Positions 24,501-36,439 of a stretch of DNA of 64,000 bases are shown in pieces. The notes beneath the pieces are model-generated. The model searched no databases, had not been told where the DNA came from, and saw only the letters and a list, made by a program, of their open reading frames with translations. Source of the stretch: Pipra filicauda. Taxonomy: Eukaryota; Chordata; Aves; Passeriformes; Pipridae. The translations under genes and the position numbers were made by a program. Each line of letters begins with the position of its first letter. Position 1 is the stretch's first letter. The stretch is from the NCBI RefSeq assembly GCF_003945595.2, contig NW_024104668.1:248001-312000 (forward strand). Direction: 5' to 3'.

Positions 24501-25413
24501 TTCAAATAACTCAAACTGAATCAGATGAAGAGTTCATAGATGCAATCTGAGAGAACACAGTTGGGGTTTTTTTGCCCCTTCTTTTTCCTTCCTTAACTAA
24601 GATAGATTTCCAACTTGAAATAACTAGCCAGCAGCTAAATGGTTCTCAGGGTCAGTTTACTTTGTAGCAATAGCAGAAGCCTCCTCCACAGAATCCATTT
24701 TTAGTTCGAAAAATATGTGACATGGAATTATTAAAAAAACAGATCTAGAGTTGATGTAAGCTTGCTTTGAATGAAGCAGGAATGCAGATACTCTATGTAA
24801 AGTATTCATGTACATTTGGACTAGATTCTAATGTGTAGAATCAGGATGGTTGGGCACATAGGTACCCATGTAAGGCTATATCTACTTTAGCATTTTATGT
24901 ACCTTTGGAAAGTTTTCTATGCCCTGAAAATCTGAATGTTTTCTCAGCTTGACAATTTGATTCTTAGTGAGAGGATAAGAAGGTAACAAGATAATAAATA
25001 CTTTTTTCTTCAGTGTCTGTATTAGACCTAAGCTAAGAGAGACAGGTTTCTTTAAAGAATATTGATTTTCTAAAACTTGAAAGGTGCTTATGTACTTTTC
25101 CTACGTACAACTCACAAGCAGTCTCCATCCTAAATTCCAAGTTCATATCTATTGTGCTAATGAGCTTACCAGCAGTTTACCTCTTGGTTTTTAAGACGAG
25201 TGAAGATGCGTTCCTTTATTAATACCAATATCTGAAGAAAAATCTGAAGAAACAGTACATTTGAAGTTTCTAAATCAACAAGCAATGCGCTTCTGATTGC
25301 ATTTCTTATGCAAAGACTGGTAGGCACAAGTCACTTCTAAAATTTCAGTGATATTTGTCAATTCCTAGTCCTGACAATGCTACGTTTAGAGTTGCAGACA
25401 AGTGTAGAAGCTT
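21552..25413. other. AT-rich unique-looking DNA
   Basis: No gene recognised. It includes an AT-rich imperfect hairpin around 22571-22615 (ATAATATTAG against CTAATATAATATTAT) and one copy of a 51-bp dispersed sequence at 22206-22256. The open frames are short and lack domains. Confidence 0.5.
22206..22256 (+). repeat. 51-bp dispersed sequence, copy A
   Basis: Starts GCCCTTCCCAAATCTTGGTT, continues through GAAGCCTAGCCATGATGATG and ends in (GAT)n. It matches 37837-37887 at 46 of 51 positions in the same orientation. Most differences look like decay of CpG pairs, implying an ancestral TTCGCGAA-like centre. The flanks do not align clearly. The family is unknown to me. Confidence 0.8.
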
Positions 25414-25533
25414 AGTTTGGAAGAGCTCTCTGGAGTTCACCTACTCCAGCACCCTGTGCAAAGTAGGGCTGTCCTCCAAGTCAAAGTGGACATGATAGAT
25501 AGAACATTGCCTGGCTGTTTGGGAATCCTCAGG
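25414..25533 (-). mobile_element. CR1 LINE fragment, old
   Basis: Reads TTTGGAAGAGCTCTCTGG, then CAGCACCCTGTGCAAAGTAG and CTCCAAGTC, a degraded match to the 3' UTR and end of ORF2 of minus-strand CR1. No octamer tail is visible at its left edge. It ends where the next CR1 tail begins, suggesting that the second element inserted into or beside it. Confidence 0.65.
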
Positions 25534-25534
25534 A

Positions 25535-25730
25535 CAGAATCACAGAATATGCTGAGTTGGAAGGGACCCACAAGGATCATCAAGTCTGGCCCTTAGCCCT
25601 GCACAGGACTGTCCCCAAGAGTCACACCATGTGCATGAGAGTATTGTCCAAATGCTTCTTGAATGCTGTCAGGCTTGGTGCTGTGACCATTTCCCTGGAG
25701 AGCCTGTTCTGGTGCCCCATGCCCTGCTCC
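25535..25730 (-). mobile_element. CR1 LINE 3' fragment
   Basis: Begins with the reversed CR1 tail CAGAATCACAGAATATG, followed by GAGTTGGAAGGGACCCACAA, GCCCTGCACAGGACTGTCCC and CACACCATGTGCATGAGAGT, all typical of the chicken-type CR1 3' region. The match weakens after about 25725. The subfamily appears to differ from the copies at 590 and 10953. The right edge is approximate. Confidence 0.9.
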
Positions 25731-27266
25731 CCGCAAAGAGGTACTGCTGTCTCCTCCTCACATATGTTTGAAAGAAAAGACTTTTTCTTGAGAAAAATTC
25801 TGAGGAAATATTACTTTAGATATTTTGAAATGTGTATATTTTATTGATCATGTCTATACCAGCACTTTTGGTTTACAAGATGTAAAAAAAAAAAAAAATT
25901 ATGTTTATAAAAATATTAGTACTGATGTTTATCAACAGCAAACACTGACTGAAATAGGTACGGCAGGTAATATTTCAATGCTGATTTATTACTAAATTAC
26001 CTTAGGACTCACCTTCTGGAACTTTGTAAGGAAAATATTTAAGACCTAGCTTTGCTACTGCATTAAAAATTTGCAGATTACAAACTATTAAGATGGAAAA
26101 GAAAAAATAATTTCTTGACTGACTTCAGTGAAAGGTCTTTTGATACCAACACACAAAAAAAGCTTCTTCTAAATATGGAAGGTAACAGAATAAAATAAGG
26201 AACGTGCTAGTTAACTTATTAAATGTTCTTAAATTAATGGTATTAAATATTACTAATGTTATTAAATGTTACTAAATTAAAATAAATAGAATATTTTAAT
26301 CAAAAATTTTTGTGTTTGTGTTCCATTTACATAAAAACTAAGACTTCTTAAATCATATGATGTGATTAATAAGGTCAGAAGAAAAATTAGATTGGAAGAG
26401 ACATCAGGCAATTCACTTTACAATGATGTTTCTTTAATATATTACCCCTCAATTTCCCTCATTTTAAAGCACTCTTTATTCGATTGATGAACTACAAAGC
26501 ACAAAAGTGAGCAACATATTTTAAGCCATTAGATGTTGCTTCTGACTAGTAAACAAAATATAGAAGATATTCTGAAGTCTCAATGTCCATGAATTGTGCC
26601 TTTCTGCCTTCCACTGTTCCTGGAAAAAATGATTGATTAAAGAGCCAGGATTTGGTGCTTAGTCTGCAAATTCAGTCTCTAATTTGTGTATAAAATGTGT
26701 ACAACACTTCATTTCATTGGTATATCTTTATAGTTTTTACTTCAAGCTCTTGAAGGAAGAATGTAATGCAGTAATTACCTGCTCTCTTTATTTTTTTTAA
26801 TGATGTCTAAATTCCAGTGTAGTAGCCATTAAAAATGCTAAAGTCACTCTCTACAATGTCTACAAGTTCCTAGTGGTATAAAAGTGAAATTTACCTTTTC
26901 TGAAAGATCAGAATATATCCTTTAGAAGTTCTTAAAAGTGAACACCTTTGACAAAGTTTCCAGAGGAAATAAAAAGATGGCTAAAGTGAAAGCTAAAAAT
27001 CAACTGTTCACAGTAAAACTTAATGCGATTTAATTTGAAGGAGAGCCAAGTGCGTGATCTGGGTGAGTTTCAGAAAAGATTTCATCTTATTATTAAAGTA
27101 AGCACTATTTGCACATTTCATCTTATGGAAAACAGTACAGCTTTTGCTTAATTGTCTTACCCTCCTGAAGGGCAGTATAGACAGAATTTATGCCTTTTTG
27201 GGGAAATTCTTTCCAGTTGCCTTGAAAAAATGTGCCCGATAGACTGAACCTCTCTATACCCAACTA
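25731..27266. other. AT-rich DNA with a short TTAAAT tandem array
   Basis: No gene recognised. A poly(A) run lies at about 25885-25898, and imperfect tandem units of about 19-20 bp (TATTAAATRTTACTAA type) at about 26216-26280. Confidence 0.5.
26216..26280. repeat. imperfect TATTAAATGTTACTAA tandem repeat
   Basis: About three imperfect units of 19-20 bp: ATTAAATGTTCTTAAATTAA, TATTAAATATTACTAATG and TATTAAATGTTACTAAAT. Confidence 0.7.
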
Positions 27267-27320
27267 TTTTTCTTTCTTTTTCTTTCTTTCTCTCTTTCTT
27301 TCCTTCTTTCTTTCTTTCTC

Positions 27321-27361
<41 letters not shown>

Positions 27362-27469
27362 TTTCTCTCTTTCTTTCTTTCTTTCTTTCTTTCTTTTTCT
27401 TTCTTTCTTTTTCTTTCTTTCTTTTTCTTTCTTTCTTTCTTTCTTTCGTTCTTTCTTTCTTTCCTTTTC
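27267..27469 (-). repeat. (TTTC)n polypyrimidine microsatellite, about 200 bp
   Basis: Long runs of TTTC with TCTC and TTTTC interruptions on the plus strand, i.e. GAAA on the minus strand. It is opposite in orientation to the 21299-21551 tract. It explains the artificial open frames at 27157-27498 (minus) and 27232-27537 (plus). Confidence 0.97.
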
Positions 27470-30450
27470 AATACATTTTCAATATGTTTTTCAAACATGG
27501 TGAGATTTATGATTATTGGTCTTTTGTCAAAAAATAGGCAAAATTCTAGTTATTATAAGATTGAGTTTTGGAGATTGAAGAAAGGTTTTCCTCAGATGGA
27601 TATTTATGATTCTAAATGGAATCCATTTACTTGTAAAATTACAAATAAAAACTCTAGGGAGAATTTAATGATTATAGGAATTCAACCTTGTTGTTGTTGT
27701 TGTTTTATTTGTTTGTGATTTTTTTTTTAGTGTCTGAATGCAAATTTGGAAAGCCTTATATTAAAAAAAAAGTTGGACAGTTTTATGGGAAAACTATGTA
27801 TAAGATAGAAATCTATTTTAGGATTGATTATAAATAATAGCAAAGTAGAGAAAGTAGACTGAACTCAGTCTCAGACTTACATTCACGTTTAACCCTCTCT
27901 TGTTCTACTCATTTGTTTTTTCATAGAGAACAATGTTAAAAGATAGCAGGCATGAAAAGGTACAGAAACATATGTCCCAGTATAAACAAGTAATTCTCAC
28001 CAAAATTGTATAGAATGTGGTTATTCAAATTAGGGCTGACTTTAGGTGACAATTAGGTCTGCTGACAATATGCCAAATTGACAATGACCTTATTATTTTC
28101 ATAAGGTAATATCAGAATAGTGTTTCTGATAGGTGTTAGGCATAGTAGCACAACAGAACTCTGTCAATGTCACTTTTGCATTACTTTTCCAGTGCTCTTT
28201 TCTCAAGCACTTAAAAAATCTCTCCCTACCTGTATTTGATTCCTCTCCAAATTCACCATCTGTTAATGTGAATTCTCAGAGCAGTGCATCAATTACTACT
28301 TTATAAACCAGTAAGACTTAGAGAGTAATTGCTATGGTTTTTAGTCATTTTCACACAGATGTAGATTGCCCGTAGAAGAAAAATATCACTTTTAGACCTT
28401 GTAGAGTTTTATGTATAGGTTGTGGCAGTTCTAAACAGTAAAGAGAGAAGGATGTACACATCTAATTTTAGTCCTTTGGGGATTGATTCTCCCTTGAGTT
28501 CTTGTAGATTCAATGGAAGAGGTAAATTCCTCTAGAAAGGAAAATCAGAGCCTCTAAGTTAGGTTCCACACTTGCCATTATTTTTTATGGGAGTGTTTCA
28601 TGTGGCCCTTGCCAACTTGGAAAACTGTTGTATTTATTTGATTACAAGTAAGAATTTGACCTCAAAATAGAGTTCTAGGGGTCAAAAGTAAGAATCTTTT
28701 TGCATATAGGTATTTTTATTTCACATATGCATAGAGTTTTGGGGGGGTTCAGAGATAAAATGCTTTTAGCATCTACCCTTTTGAGGCATCTTTACTCATG
28801 TGGAGCTCACATCTTTCATTGCTATTAAAGTTGTTTTTCCACAGCTAGGTTAATCAGGCATTTCTGTGGCGTGAAAAACTGCCATTGCAGACTATGCATA
28901 AAAAACCTCCAAAGGTGAAATGTTTTTACTGGAAGATGCAAACAAGTGAGGAGGAACTGGAAAATAATAAAAAGGTATCATTACTGTGGAAGTGTGTATA
29001 GTCTAAGATTTCTGAAGAAACAGAAAAGCAAGGACGTTGTATAAAGAAGAGAAGAAACTCTGAAATTCGAATGAGCCGTTTTCTATGGATTATATAAATA
29101 TTCATTGTACTAGAGAAAGATAATTAGTCAATAAATTCACATATAGGAAAATTTTCTGACACAAAAGAGATTTACTTGATGTTCATGAAAAAAAAAAGAA
29201 TCTGAGTTTTCTGTCTCAATGTGCCTAAACAGTCATTCTGAAGAGTCATTCTCTCAAGTTTACATAATATGTAAGTATTCTGTCCATCATAGAGAAACCA
29301 CCCGCAAGGGCTTAATATGCAATACCGTGGTACTGATTTATTCCCATGGTGTATAGAAAATCTGTTTTTATTTGGAGATAAAAATTCAACCCTTAAAACA
29401 CTTCCTCCATTTCTCCTGCTAGTTTAGTTGTCTTTGCATTTCCCTTGTGAAAACTCCTGTTTTAGACCTTTTCTTGTGGTATGATATCCTGATGTATTCT
29501 ACAGACAGCGTTACTAACATTCACCCACAGGAAGCTTAAAAATATTGTTGTAGTTTTCATTTATTCTATTGTATATGATACATCATAAAATATATCAAAA
29601 TTTGTAAAAGTAACATTTCAGAAGTATTTTATAATTGTTATTTTAGCTGAAACTATTTGGTCAGCTTTGACACAAATTTGTAAGTACTTTTCCATGATCT
29701 TTAAGTTAAGGTCTATGAATAGCTTTCTGCATCTGTCAGTCAAGGATGTCACTTGACAATCGGAGTTAACCTTTGCAACAAAATGCTCAGCCTGAAAGAA
29801 GATTTAAACCTGCTTGAGCGTACTCCTGTTGCTCCCCTTGCTGACCTTCCACCTCTATCTTTTCAGTTAAGCTCAAAGAAGCTGTAATTGTGACCCAGGC
29901 TGGCACCATGTGGGGCTCATTTCAGCCCTTGGTCCTGCAGTCTTAATACTGAAAAGGACCCTTCCTCTGGCAATAGAGTGGTGGTCAGAATTAAATTCAG
30001 GATTATGTCCGCTCCATACAGGCAGACACCAGAAAGGAAAGGTGGCCCATGATGCCTCCTCTCCTCTTCCTCATTCTTTTGAATTGACATACAGAATTTC
30101 TCGCTGCCTCAAGGCAGGAGAAGAGGAGCTGAGAGATGAGGGCTCACTCCGCTCAATTTAATAGCAGGTATTCAGTGCATGGGATCTAGCTCTACAGGGA
30201 TGACTCTTAGTTTATAATACTAAAGATAGTCTGGCTACCAGACAGCACTCCCATCTGAGAGCATGCATGTATATATTCATTTGAGAGAAGAGCTGTTACA
30301 TGCAAAAAGTTTTGGATGTAGGACAAAAAAGTTATTGATCTCCTAGTGAATACAAAAGAATTCTAATATTCAACTGCAGTAAAATTTAAGAGTTTAGATT
30401 TGCAAGTGTATCTGAATATATAAACACCTGAAGCTTAAGAAAGAAACTAT
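27470..30450. other. AT-rich unique-looking DNA
   Basis: No gene recognised. It contains a (GTT)n run at about 27690-27706 and a G run at 28741-28747. The part from about 29780 to 30170 is somewhat GC-richer, with an 83-codon open frame (29910-30161) that matches nothing I know. Confidence 0.5.
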
Positions 30451-31080
30451 TATGACCCCTATGGGAATATGGTGTATTGTATAGTTGCAATCAGCCATCT
30501 CAGTTACTCAGGAGAAAGGGGTCGATGCTTTCTAAACAGGTATTTGGAGGATTCAGGCAGAACAGCTGAACAACTAACTTGAATCCTCCATATGTTAAGC
30601 ATTTACGGACAGACGTGCATGGTGTGGGCCTCAAGAGGAAGTTTGCCCACATTCAGCCTGCTGCCATACAGGAGAGACTAATGGGCTCAGAAAGGCCAGA
30701 AATTTTATAGTGTAAAAGTGATTGACTTGTAGTCAAGCTCCGCACTTTGGTGCATGTGCAGGCATACAGCTGTAGCAGTTTTAGCCCTGTGTAGTCCCAG
30801 CTTGGGCTCGTACTGTTAGCTCCTGATAAGACACAGCCTAGATTCCTTAGTTCCTGAGAAGATGCAAACTATCACAGTTTTCATGGTTTGCTCAGCAGGG
30901 ATGATTTCAGTCAGGATCACATGTCAGTGATGTCTGAACCACAGTACTGGACACTCACTCAGATTGGGTGCATCCGTCACAGTGGTCATGTAATTAGAGA
31001 CCCTATAAAAGGGCTCAATAAAGGTGGCAAAGAAAATGTGATTTGCCCAGCTCAATTATGTAGCCTTGCTTTTGGTATAT
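30451..31080 (+). other. possible decayed LTR or promoter-like segment
   Basis: A moderately GC-richer stretch whose 3' end has a strong TATA box, TATAAAA (31004-31010, context CCCTATAAAAGGGCTC). AATAAA follows only 7 bp later (31017-31022). Such closely packed TATA and poly(A) signals are seen in some avian retroviral LTRs. I could not find matching TG...CA ends or a target-site duplication, so the boundaries and the LTR call are tentative. A chance cluster or a host promoter fragment are alternatives. Confidence 0.3.
31004..31010 (+). promoter_or_regulatory. TATA box candidate
   Basis: TATAAAA followed by GGG, a near-ideal TATA context, with AATAAA downstream. Function is unproven. Confidence 0.3.
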
Positions 31081-31491
31081 AATTTATAAACCAAGTAGTG
31101 AGAGATATCTGTGCTTCTGAAATAGCTAATTTTTTTAATTACCACTGCCAACTAATATGCAAAGAGTTTTGGTGCAAAAAAATTATAACAGTACAGTATT
31201 TACTTTATACTTCATTATTGATGTTGTAAAAATACAGGGATGAACTTCACCTCAAAGCATATGAACATGACATTATTGACTATGTATAGAGCTGCATTAT
31301 TGACCTGGATAGAACTGCACTGTCTCACTACTACATCTGACTATTTCTTTATCTGTAGTATACGTAAAGGCTAACAATGTTATACTGGTATAATTTAATT
31401 TAGAAATGCAATACTCCAGTTATCTTCCCCTTTAAACTGATCACCAGAAAACATTTCTCCAATTAAACATTGCTTTAGACAATAATGTGCT

Positions 31492-31507
31492 TTACTAGTA
31501 CTAGTAA
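31492..31507. repeat. perfect 16-bp palindrome
   Basis: TTACTAGTACTAGTAA equals its own reverse complement. It is followed by the direct repeat AAGGTTAATT AAGGTTAATT (about 31517-31536). Confidence 0.9.
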
Positions 31508-32049
31508 TAAAACATAAAGGTTAATTAAGGTTAATTAATTATTAATTTAAAAGTTAAGCTCTTTATGTTCAAGTTCCTTTGTCTTTATAAAACAAAAGAA
31601 TAAATATGTTAATCCAATATTCATTAAGTTTATAGAGTGGCATTTTAATAATGAGATTATGTATATAACATGTACTCTTTTATATATGTTTAATGTCTTA
31701 TATATCACATGTGTGATATGTAAGGTGCACTCCTATTAGAGGGTTGTACTCTTATGTATGAATAAATATTATGCAAAAACTTGATGTGATGAAAAATTTG
31801 GTTATTTTGAAAAACTTCTTCATAAGTTATTAACTGTACATATGACCTGAGATACCATCATTAAATATGTTGTTCTTAAAAAACCTTAACGTATCCTGCT
31901 TAAAAAGAGTATAAGCTTTGTTGTGAAGCTCTTAAAGTTCACTTTTTCAAAGCTAGTAGTGTGTAACCTCTCTTTATTCAAAGTTTATTGCTTATATTCA
32001 CATGGTCCTTTTTTAAAGAAGGAGACAGGATATTTTGATTTTCCCAGGG

Positions 32050-32084
32050 AAAAAAAAAACAAACAACAAACCAACAAAACAAAC
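32050..32084 (-). repeat. A/C-rich low-complexity tract
   Basis: An A run followed by CAAACAACAAACCAACAAAA, equivalent to a G/T tract on the minus strand. Confidence 0.75.
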
Positions 32085-35000
32085 TTGCTGTCAAAAAACA
32101 TTACATGGAACAGCTCATCTGTATTTTCTGATAGGGTTTATTCTCTTGTTCTTTGTGCATAGAGTTAAAAATAAATACCCTCTGAGCTCTGCTTCCTTGT
32201 TTTCACCTAGTTTTCACTTCCAGAACTGGAATTATATCTACTTCTGGACTTTGCAAGTCATTGGAGTAGTTTTATTGTACGAAAAAGCTGATCAAAAAGG
32301 TTTCCAAATATGCTCTAATATAAGTTTTTCTCACTTTAGAAGTATCTTAGCAAGCAGCTTTGCAAGAGGAAACAAGCTAAACGGAAATTGTACAATGCTG
32401 TAGGTTTTTTTCCTAGCGATTTCTTCACTGTAGGCAATAATAATGAGAAGAACAAAGAAGTAACATAATTTTTTAAATAGGAAAGACACAATGGATTGTT
32501 ACCCTTGGTTTTTTCCTTTGTAACATTATTCTTCTGCGTATATATTTTTAAAACATACAACAAACATTTCCTGTAATCATAAACCCCGGAGGGTTTGAAG
32601 CAGTGATACAGTAAATTTTATCTTGTACAATTGTTTCTATGCTGAGAAAAAAATTTCCTCAAAGGGAACACTGATGGTTTTCCACTGAAAATAATCTTTA
32701 GAAGCCTAGTAAAATAAAAAGCTGTCTAGAATATATGGGAAGATTGAATGAAAATTATTCCGATGCCTTTTCTGATACTAAGATGGCGATTATTTTGTAG
32801 TTATTGCCTCATTTGAGAACTAACCCAATTTATTTCTGGTTTAGCCAATAACGTTCTGCTTACTAGTGTGCCCAAAGATTTGCTGAAGACCAGAAAATAA
32901 ATAGATGCATTGTTTTATTCCTACGTACACAATCTATTATATTAAAATGAAAAAATGCAGACATCAAATTGGTGTGACATATTCTATCTTTAGTAAATCT
33001 ACTTACATTTATTTATTCCTAATCTTAACAATGTATTTAATGATACTGAAAGTTTTAAGTGAAATCTAGCATGTTTTGAGGCTTTTAGTTGCCTAGATTT
33101 CCTTTTCATTTTTCTGATTTTTTTTCTGTATTTGTTACTAGAATATTATACTGTATTGAACACATTTGCTTAAAATGTTTGTTAGAGGATTTGTCATTTC
33201 AGTTTTTCCGGGCCTTTGGATGGAGATTGTCTTTTTTAGACTTATTTTCCGTATCTTCCCCTAGCTAAACACTTTCAGTTTTGATTCCAGTTTGGATAGG
33301 AAAATTCACATATCCAGGTTTCTGTTAGTTACTCTGATTTGCTCAAGTGTAAAAATATTGTCATTCAGAGAAAAAATATTAATTTGAGGGCCATGTGTAG
33401 ATATCTCTAATTTCTAGTGCATCAGTCTCACAAAACAATTCAACTCTAGGTCTTATATTTGTTTATATAATTAAATTTAAAATCTAAAGATGCTGTCATA
33501 AAATATACAGTAACCAAGGATCTCCTAAATTAATCATCATAGTTTATAACTCTCAAAAATTAAAATAAAGTTAAAAGAAAAATGTGCATTCCTAACATAC
33601 TATTCAGGTTTCTGCTTATTTTTCTGAAGTCAGAAACTCCTAACAATACATGACTTGTCAGACCATAGAAAGAATAGTGCCATGGGTTTACTGTGAGTGT
33701 AATGTAGCAATTGAGATCATTCTGTACATTCCTTATAATATACTGTATTTGCAAGCAGATTTCTTGATTTGTGTTAAGGGAAGAAGCTTGTTCAATTTTT
33801 TAAAAATGTTTTTCCCTTTTGTCATCTAACATGTTCATAGTTGAAAGCAACATTGAAGACCTGATCCCTTATATACCAAAAACAGAACCTATAACCAACA
33901 AGCCAGACTAACAGTGAATACTATCTCTTGTTCACATTAACACAGAGGATCCCATCAGCCCAGATCAGTAGACTACAATGTGCATCATGGGGTGCATAAG
34001 AGAAGGATAAAAAAAGAAGATATTTTACTTTACATTCACTACAAAAGCCACTATGAAATACTGAAATGGTTCTCTGCTTAACACAGCATCTTGTCTTGCT
34101 GAATAAGCAGGCTGTGCTTCTTAACTAACTAGGGTTTTACTGCAGTTGATGGCTTCATTCCTGGGTATAATTAATGGTGGTAATGAACACAGAGGACATG
34201 AATATAGAGAAGATCATTGTGACTAACATTTACCCTAGGGAGCAGTTAATCTACTGTATTATTTCTTCTAGGAAAATTGCCTAGGAAATGGAAATACAAA
34301 CTTTTACCTGAGATAAGCCTTTTGGTCTGCAGAAATGCTGTGGTTAGCTTACCAGAAATGAATTTAGATGTCATGGACCTAGGTCTATTAGGTTATAACT
34401 CCCCTATGCAGTCTAGTGATAAAATGAAGTGGATGATAAATGAAAATAAAACTGGGATTAGTGTGAATTGGGGTACCCACTCTGACGCCTGATGTTCCAA
34501 CCCAACAGAAAACTATAAAATAAATGTTTAATTAAAATATTGTCTAAAAAGGGCAACTTGTTTTTTTCTCTCTTGTCTTGGCACTACAATACTCTTTTTA
34601 TGCTGTCTAATATTGTGTGACCTTCACTTCTCATTTTATTCATACCGTATTCCTCTATTTCAGTGTAATTCCATGCTGCTGTTTCTAGGTCTTCCCTTGT
34701 AACAGTATCTACAGTCAACTTTGAACAGACATGGGTCCCCCACTTCTCCACTAACACTAATTGCTTCAACATTCTCCTCCTTTGTGTATAGGCTCTGATT
34801 TGCACACTTTTATCTTCTTCTTTCCTTCGAAGCCACACTGTAATACATCCAGTACTCGATTATTTGTGAGACCTGAGATGACAGCCCTGATGCTGAGCTG
34901 TGACACCAGCATGCCTCAAAAGCCCCAAAATCTACCAGTTAGGTTACTAAACACTCTGTAGGTCCCCAGGGAACCCTGATTCTCATTAAGAGAAAGACTA

Positions 35001-35153
35001 TAGGGGAAAAAATTGATAGCGTGAATATTGTGCTTGTATTCTTAAAGTATGCATCAGTAAGCTCCTGTTTTCAAGCACTGGCTAAGCCAGAGGGAAAAAA
35101 ATCAAGTGGATTACAGAATTAATTTTAAAATAAATTGATCTAATCTGAACTAT

Positions 35154-35240
35154 TGGTGTGGGTTTGGGGTTTTTTGGTTGGTTTTTTTGGGGCGTGTTGT
35201 TTTTGTTGTTTTTTTGTGAGGGTTTTGTGATTGTTTGTTT
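35154..35240 (+). repeat. G/T-rich tract with spaced G runs
   Basis: Contains GGTGTGGGTTTGGGG, then GGTTGG, then TTTGGGGCGTG, all on one strand. Four or more G runs within about 40 bases could form an imperfect (two-tetrad or bulged) G-quadruplex. The rest is T-rich with GTTT units. Confidence 0.75.
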
Positions 35241-36418
35241 TATCTCAACCAAGAATTTAAGCCTTTTTTTGGGTGGGACCAAGACAAAAATACTTCTGAA
35301 TGATGCCTTGTGTGGGAGGATTGTGTAATACCCACTTAAGTAAATTTGACATTAGCTGCTTTATTCTTTCTGGTATTTAGGCCCAGGGACTTAGAGGAGC
35401 AAGATAGTTTCACGTGAGAATATGTATGTCTTTATACATAGCAGCATAACTGATTTAATTACAAGATATGCTGCATTGTAATCTTTTAAGGTGATATGGA
35501 TATGTCTAACACATTGTAGGAGTTAATAGAACACAGTTCATAACAAAAAGAAAAAAAAACTAATGTAGACAGAAAGGTGGAATTCCTCCTTACTGTCTTT
35601 AGGTTGTCAATTGTTACCTAGAAGTACTTTTGTCACTGCATAAAAATAGACATTTTAGTGCCAGATTCACCTGACCTACTTTTTCCATCTACTTTATTAT
35701 GAGATGAATCCTGTCTAAAGAGTTCAATGCCTTGTTGGAGAACCTCATCAGACAGCTCTGATGTATGCATATATATTTTGTCAGATCAAATTTTAATGAC
35801 AATGGACAGATAAACCTGAATTGGTTGAATTTGTGCTGAAATTATTCTTACTTGTGGAGGAATACTAGTGCAGGAGAGTGGGAGGTGATAGACAGTAGTG
35901 ACTACAACGGTAGTGTTGCATAAAAGGATTTAACAAAAATAGCCCTCATAGGCCAACATGGAAAGAAAATATGGCAATCTTCCCAAACCAGAATTCATCA
36001 GACACTGAGTGACCCTTCAAAGGCAGTGAACACAGATGCCCTGAGTGAAACAGGGGTCTCTTTTTAAATGAAGCAAGCTCAGTGAGAAGTTACATAAAGA
36101 AGGAGTCCTAAAGGCCTGAGGAGAATAAAGGCATCATCATATGTAGTGAAAATTAACGCTCTACTCAACGAGAGCTGCTAAGCAGGATCCACATATCTTT
36201 ATCTGTTTCTTTGCAGTAGATATTTATCTAGACAGACTAATTGCCTGGGTGATCTCCCACATTGCCAGGAGTGGGAGGCAATGGTAGGTGCTGTGCCCCA
36301 GGAGGAAACTTAGCTGGATTTACTTACCCTCTGAAGGATAACAATCTGTTGCTACTTTCTGACACTGTAGCCACTTGCCAGAGCTTTCACTGATGTCATT
36401 TCTTTACTTTGTTAACAG

Positions 36419-36439
36419 GATCTGCCTTGCTGAACTGAG
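36419..36439 (+). other. candidate 21-nt microexon
   Basis: A pyrimidine-rich tract ending in GTTAACAG (AG at 36417-36418) precedes 21 bases, followed by the strong donor GTATGT at 36440. One of the three frames is open across the segment. Both splice signals are good, but signals this short occur by chance often in 64 kb. There is no flanking coding evidence. Confidence 0.12.

Noticed and set aside
27157..27537. Long open frames on both strands over the TTTC tract
   Set aside because: Same artefact: low-complexity translation of a microsatellite.
31700..31720. ATATCACATGTGTGATATG as a palindromic operator
   Set aside because: The arms are not exact reverse complements beyond CACATGTG, and such imperfect palindromes are common in AT-rich DNA.
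34277..34961. Cluster of short open frames on both strands
   Set aside because: No domain, start context or homology recognised; lengths are within random expectation.
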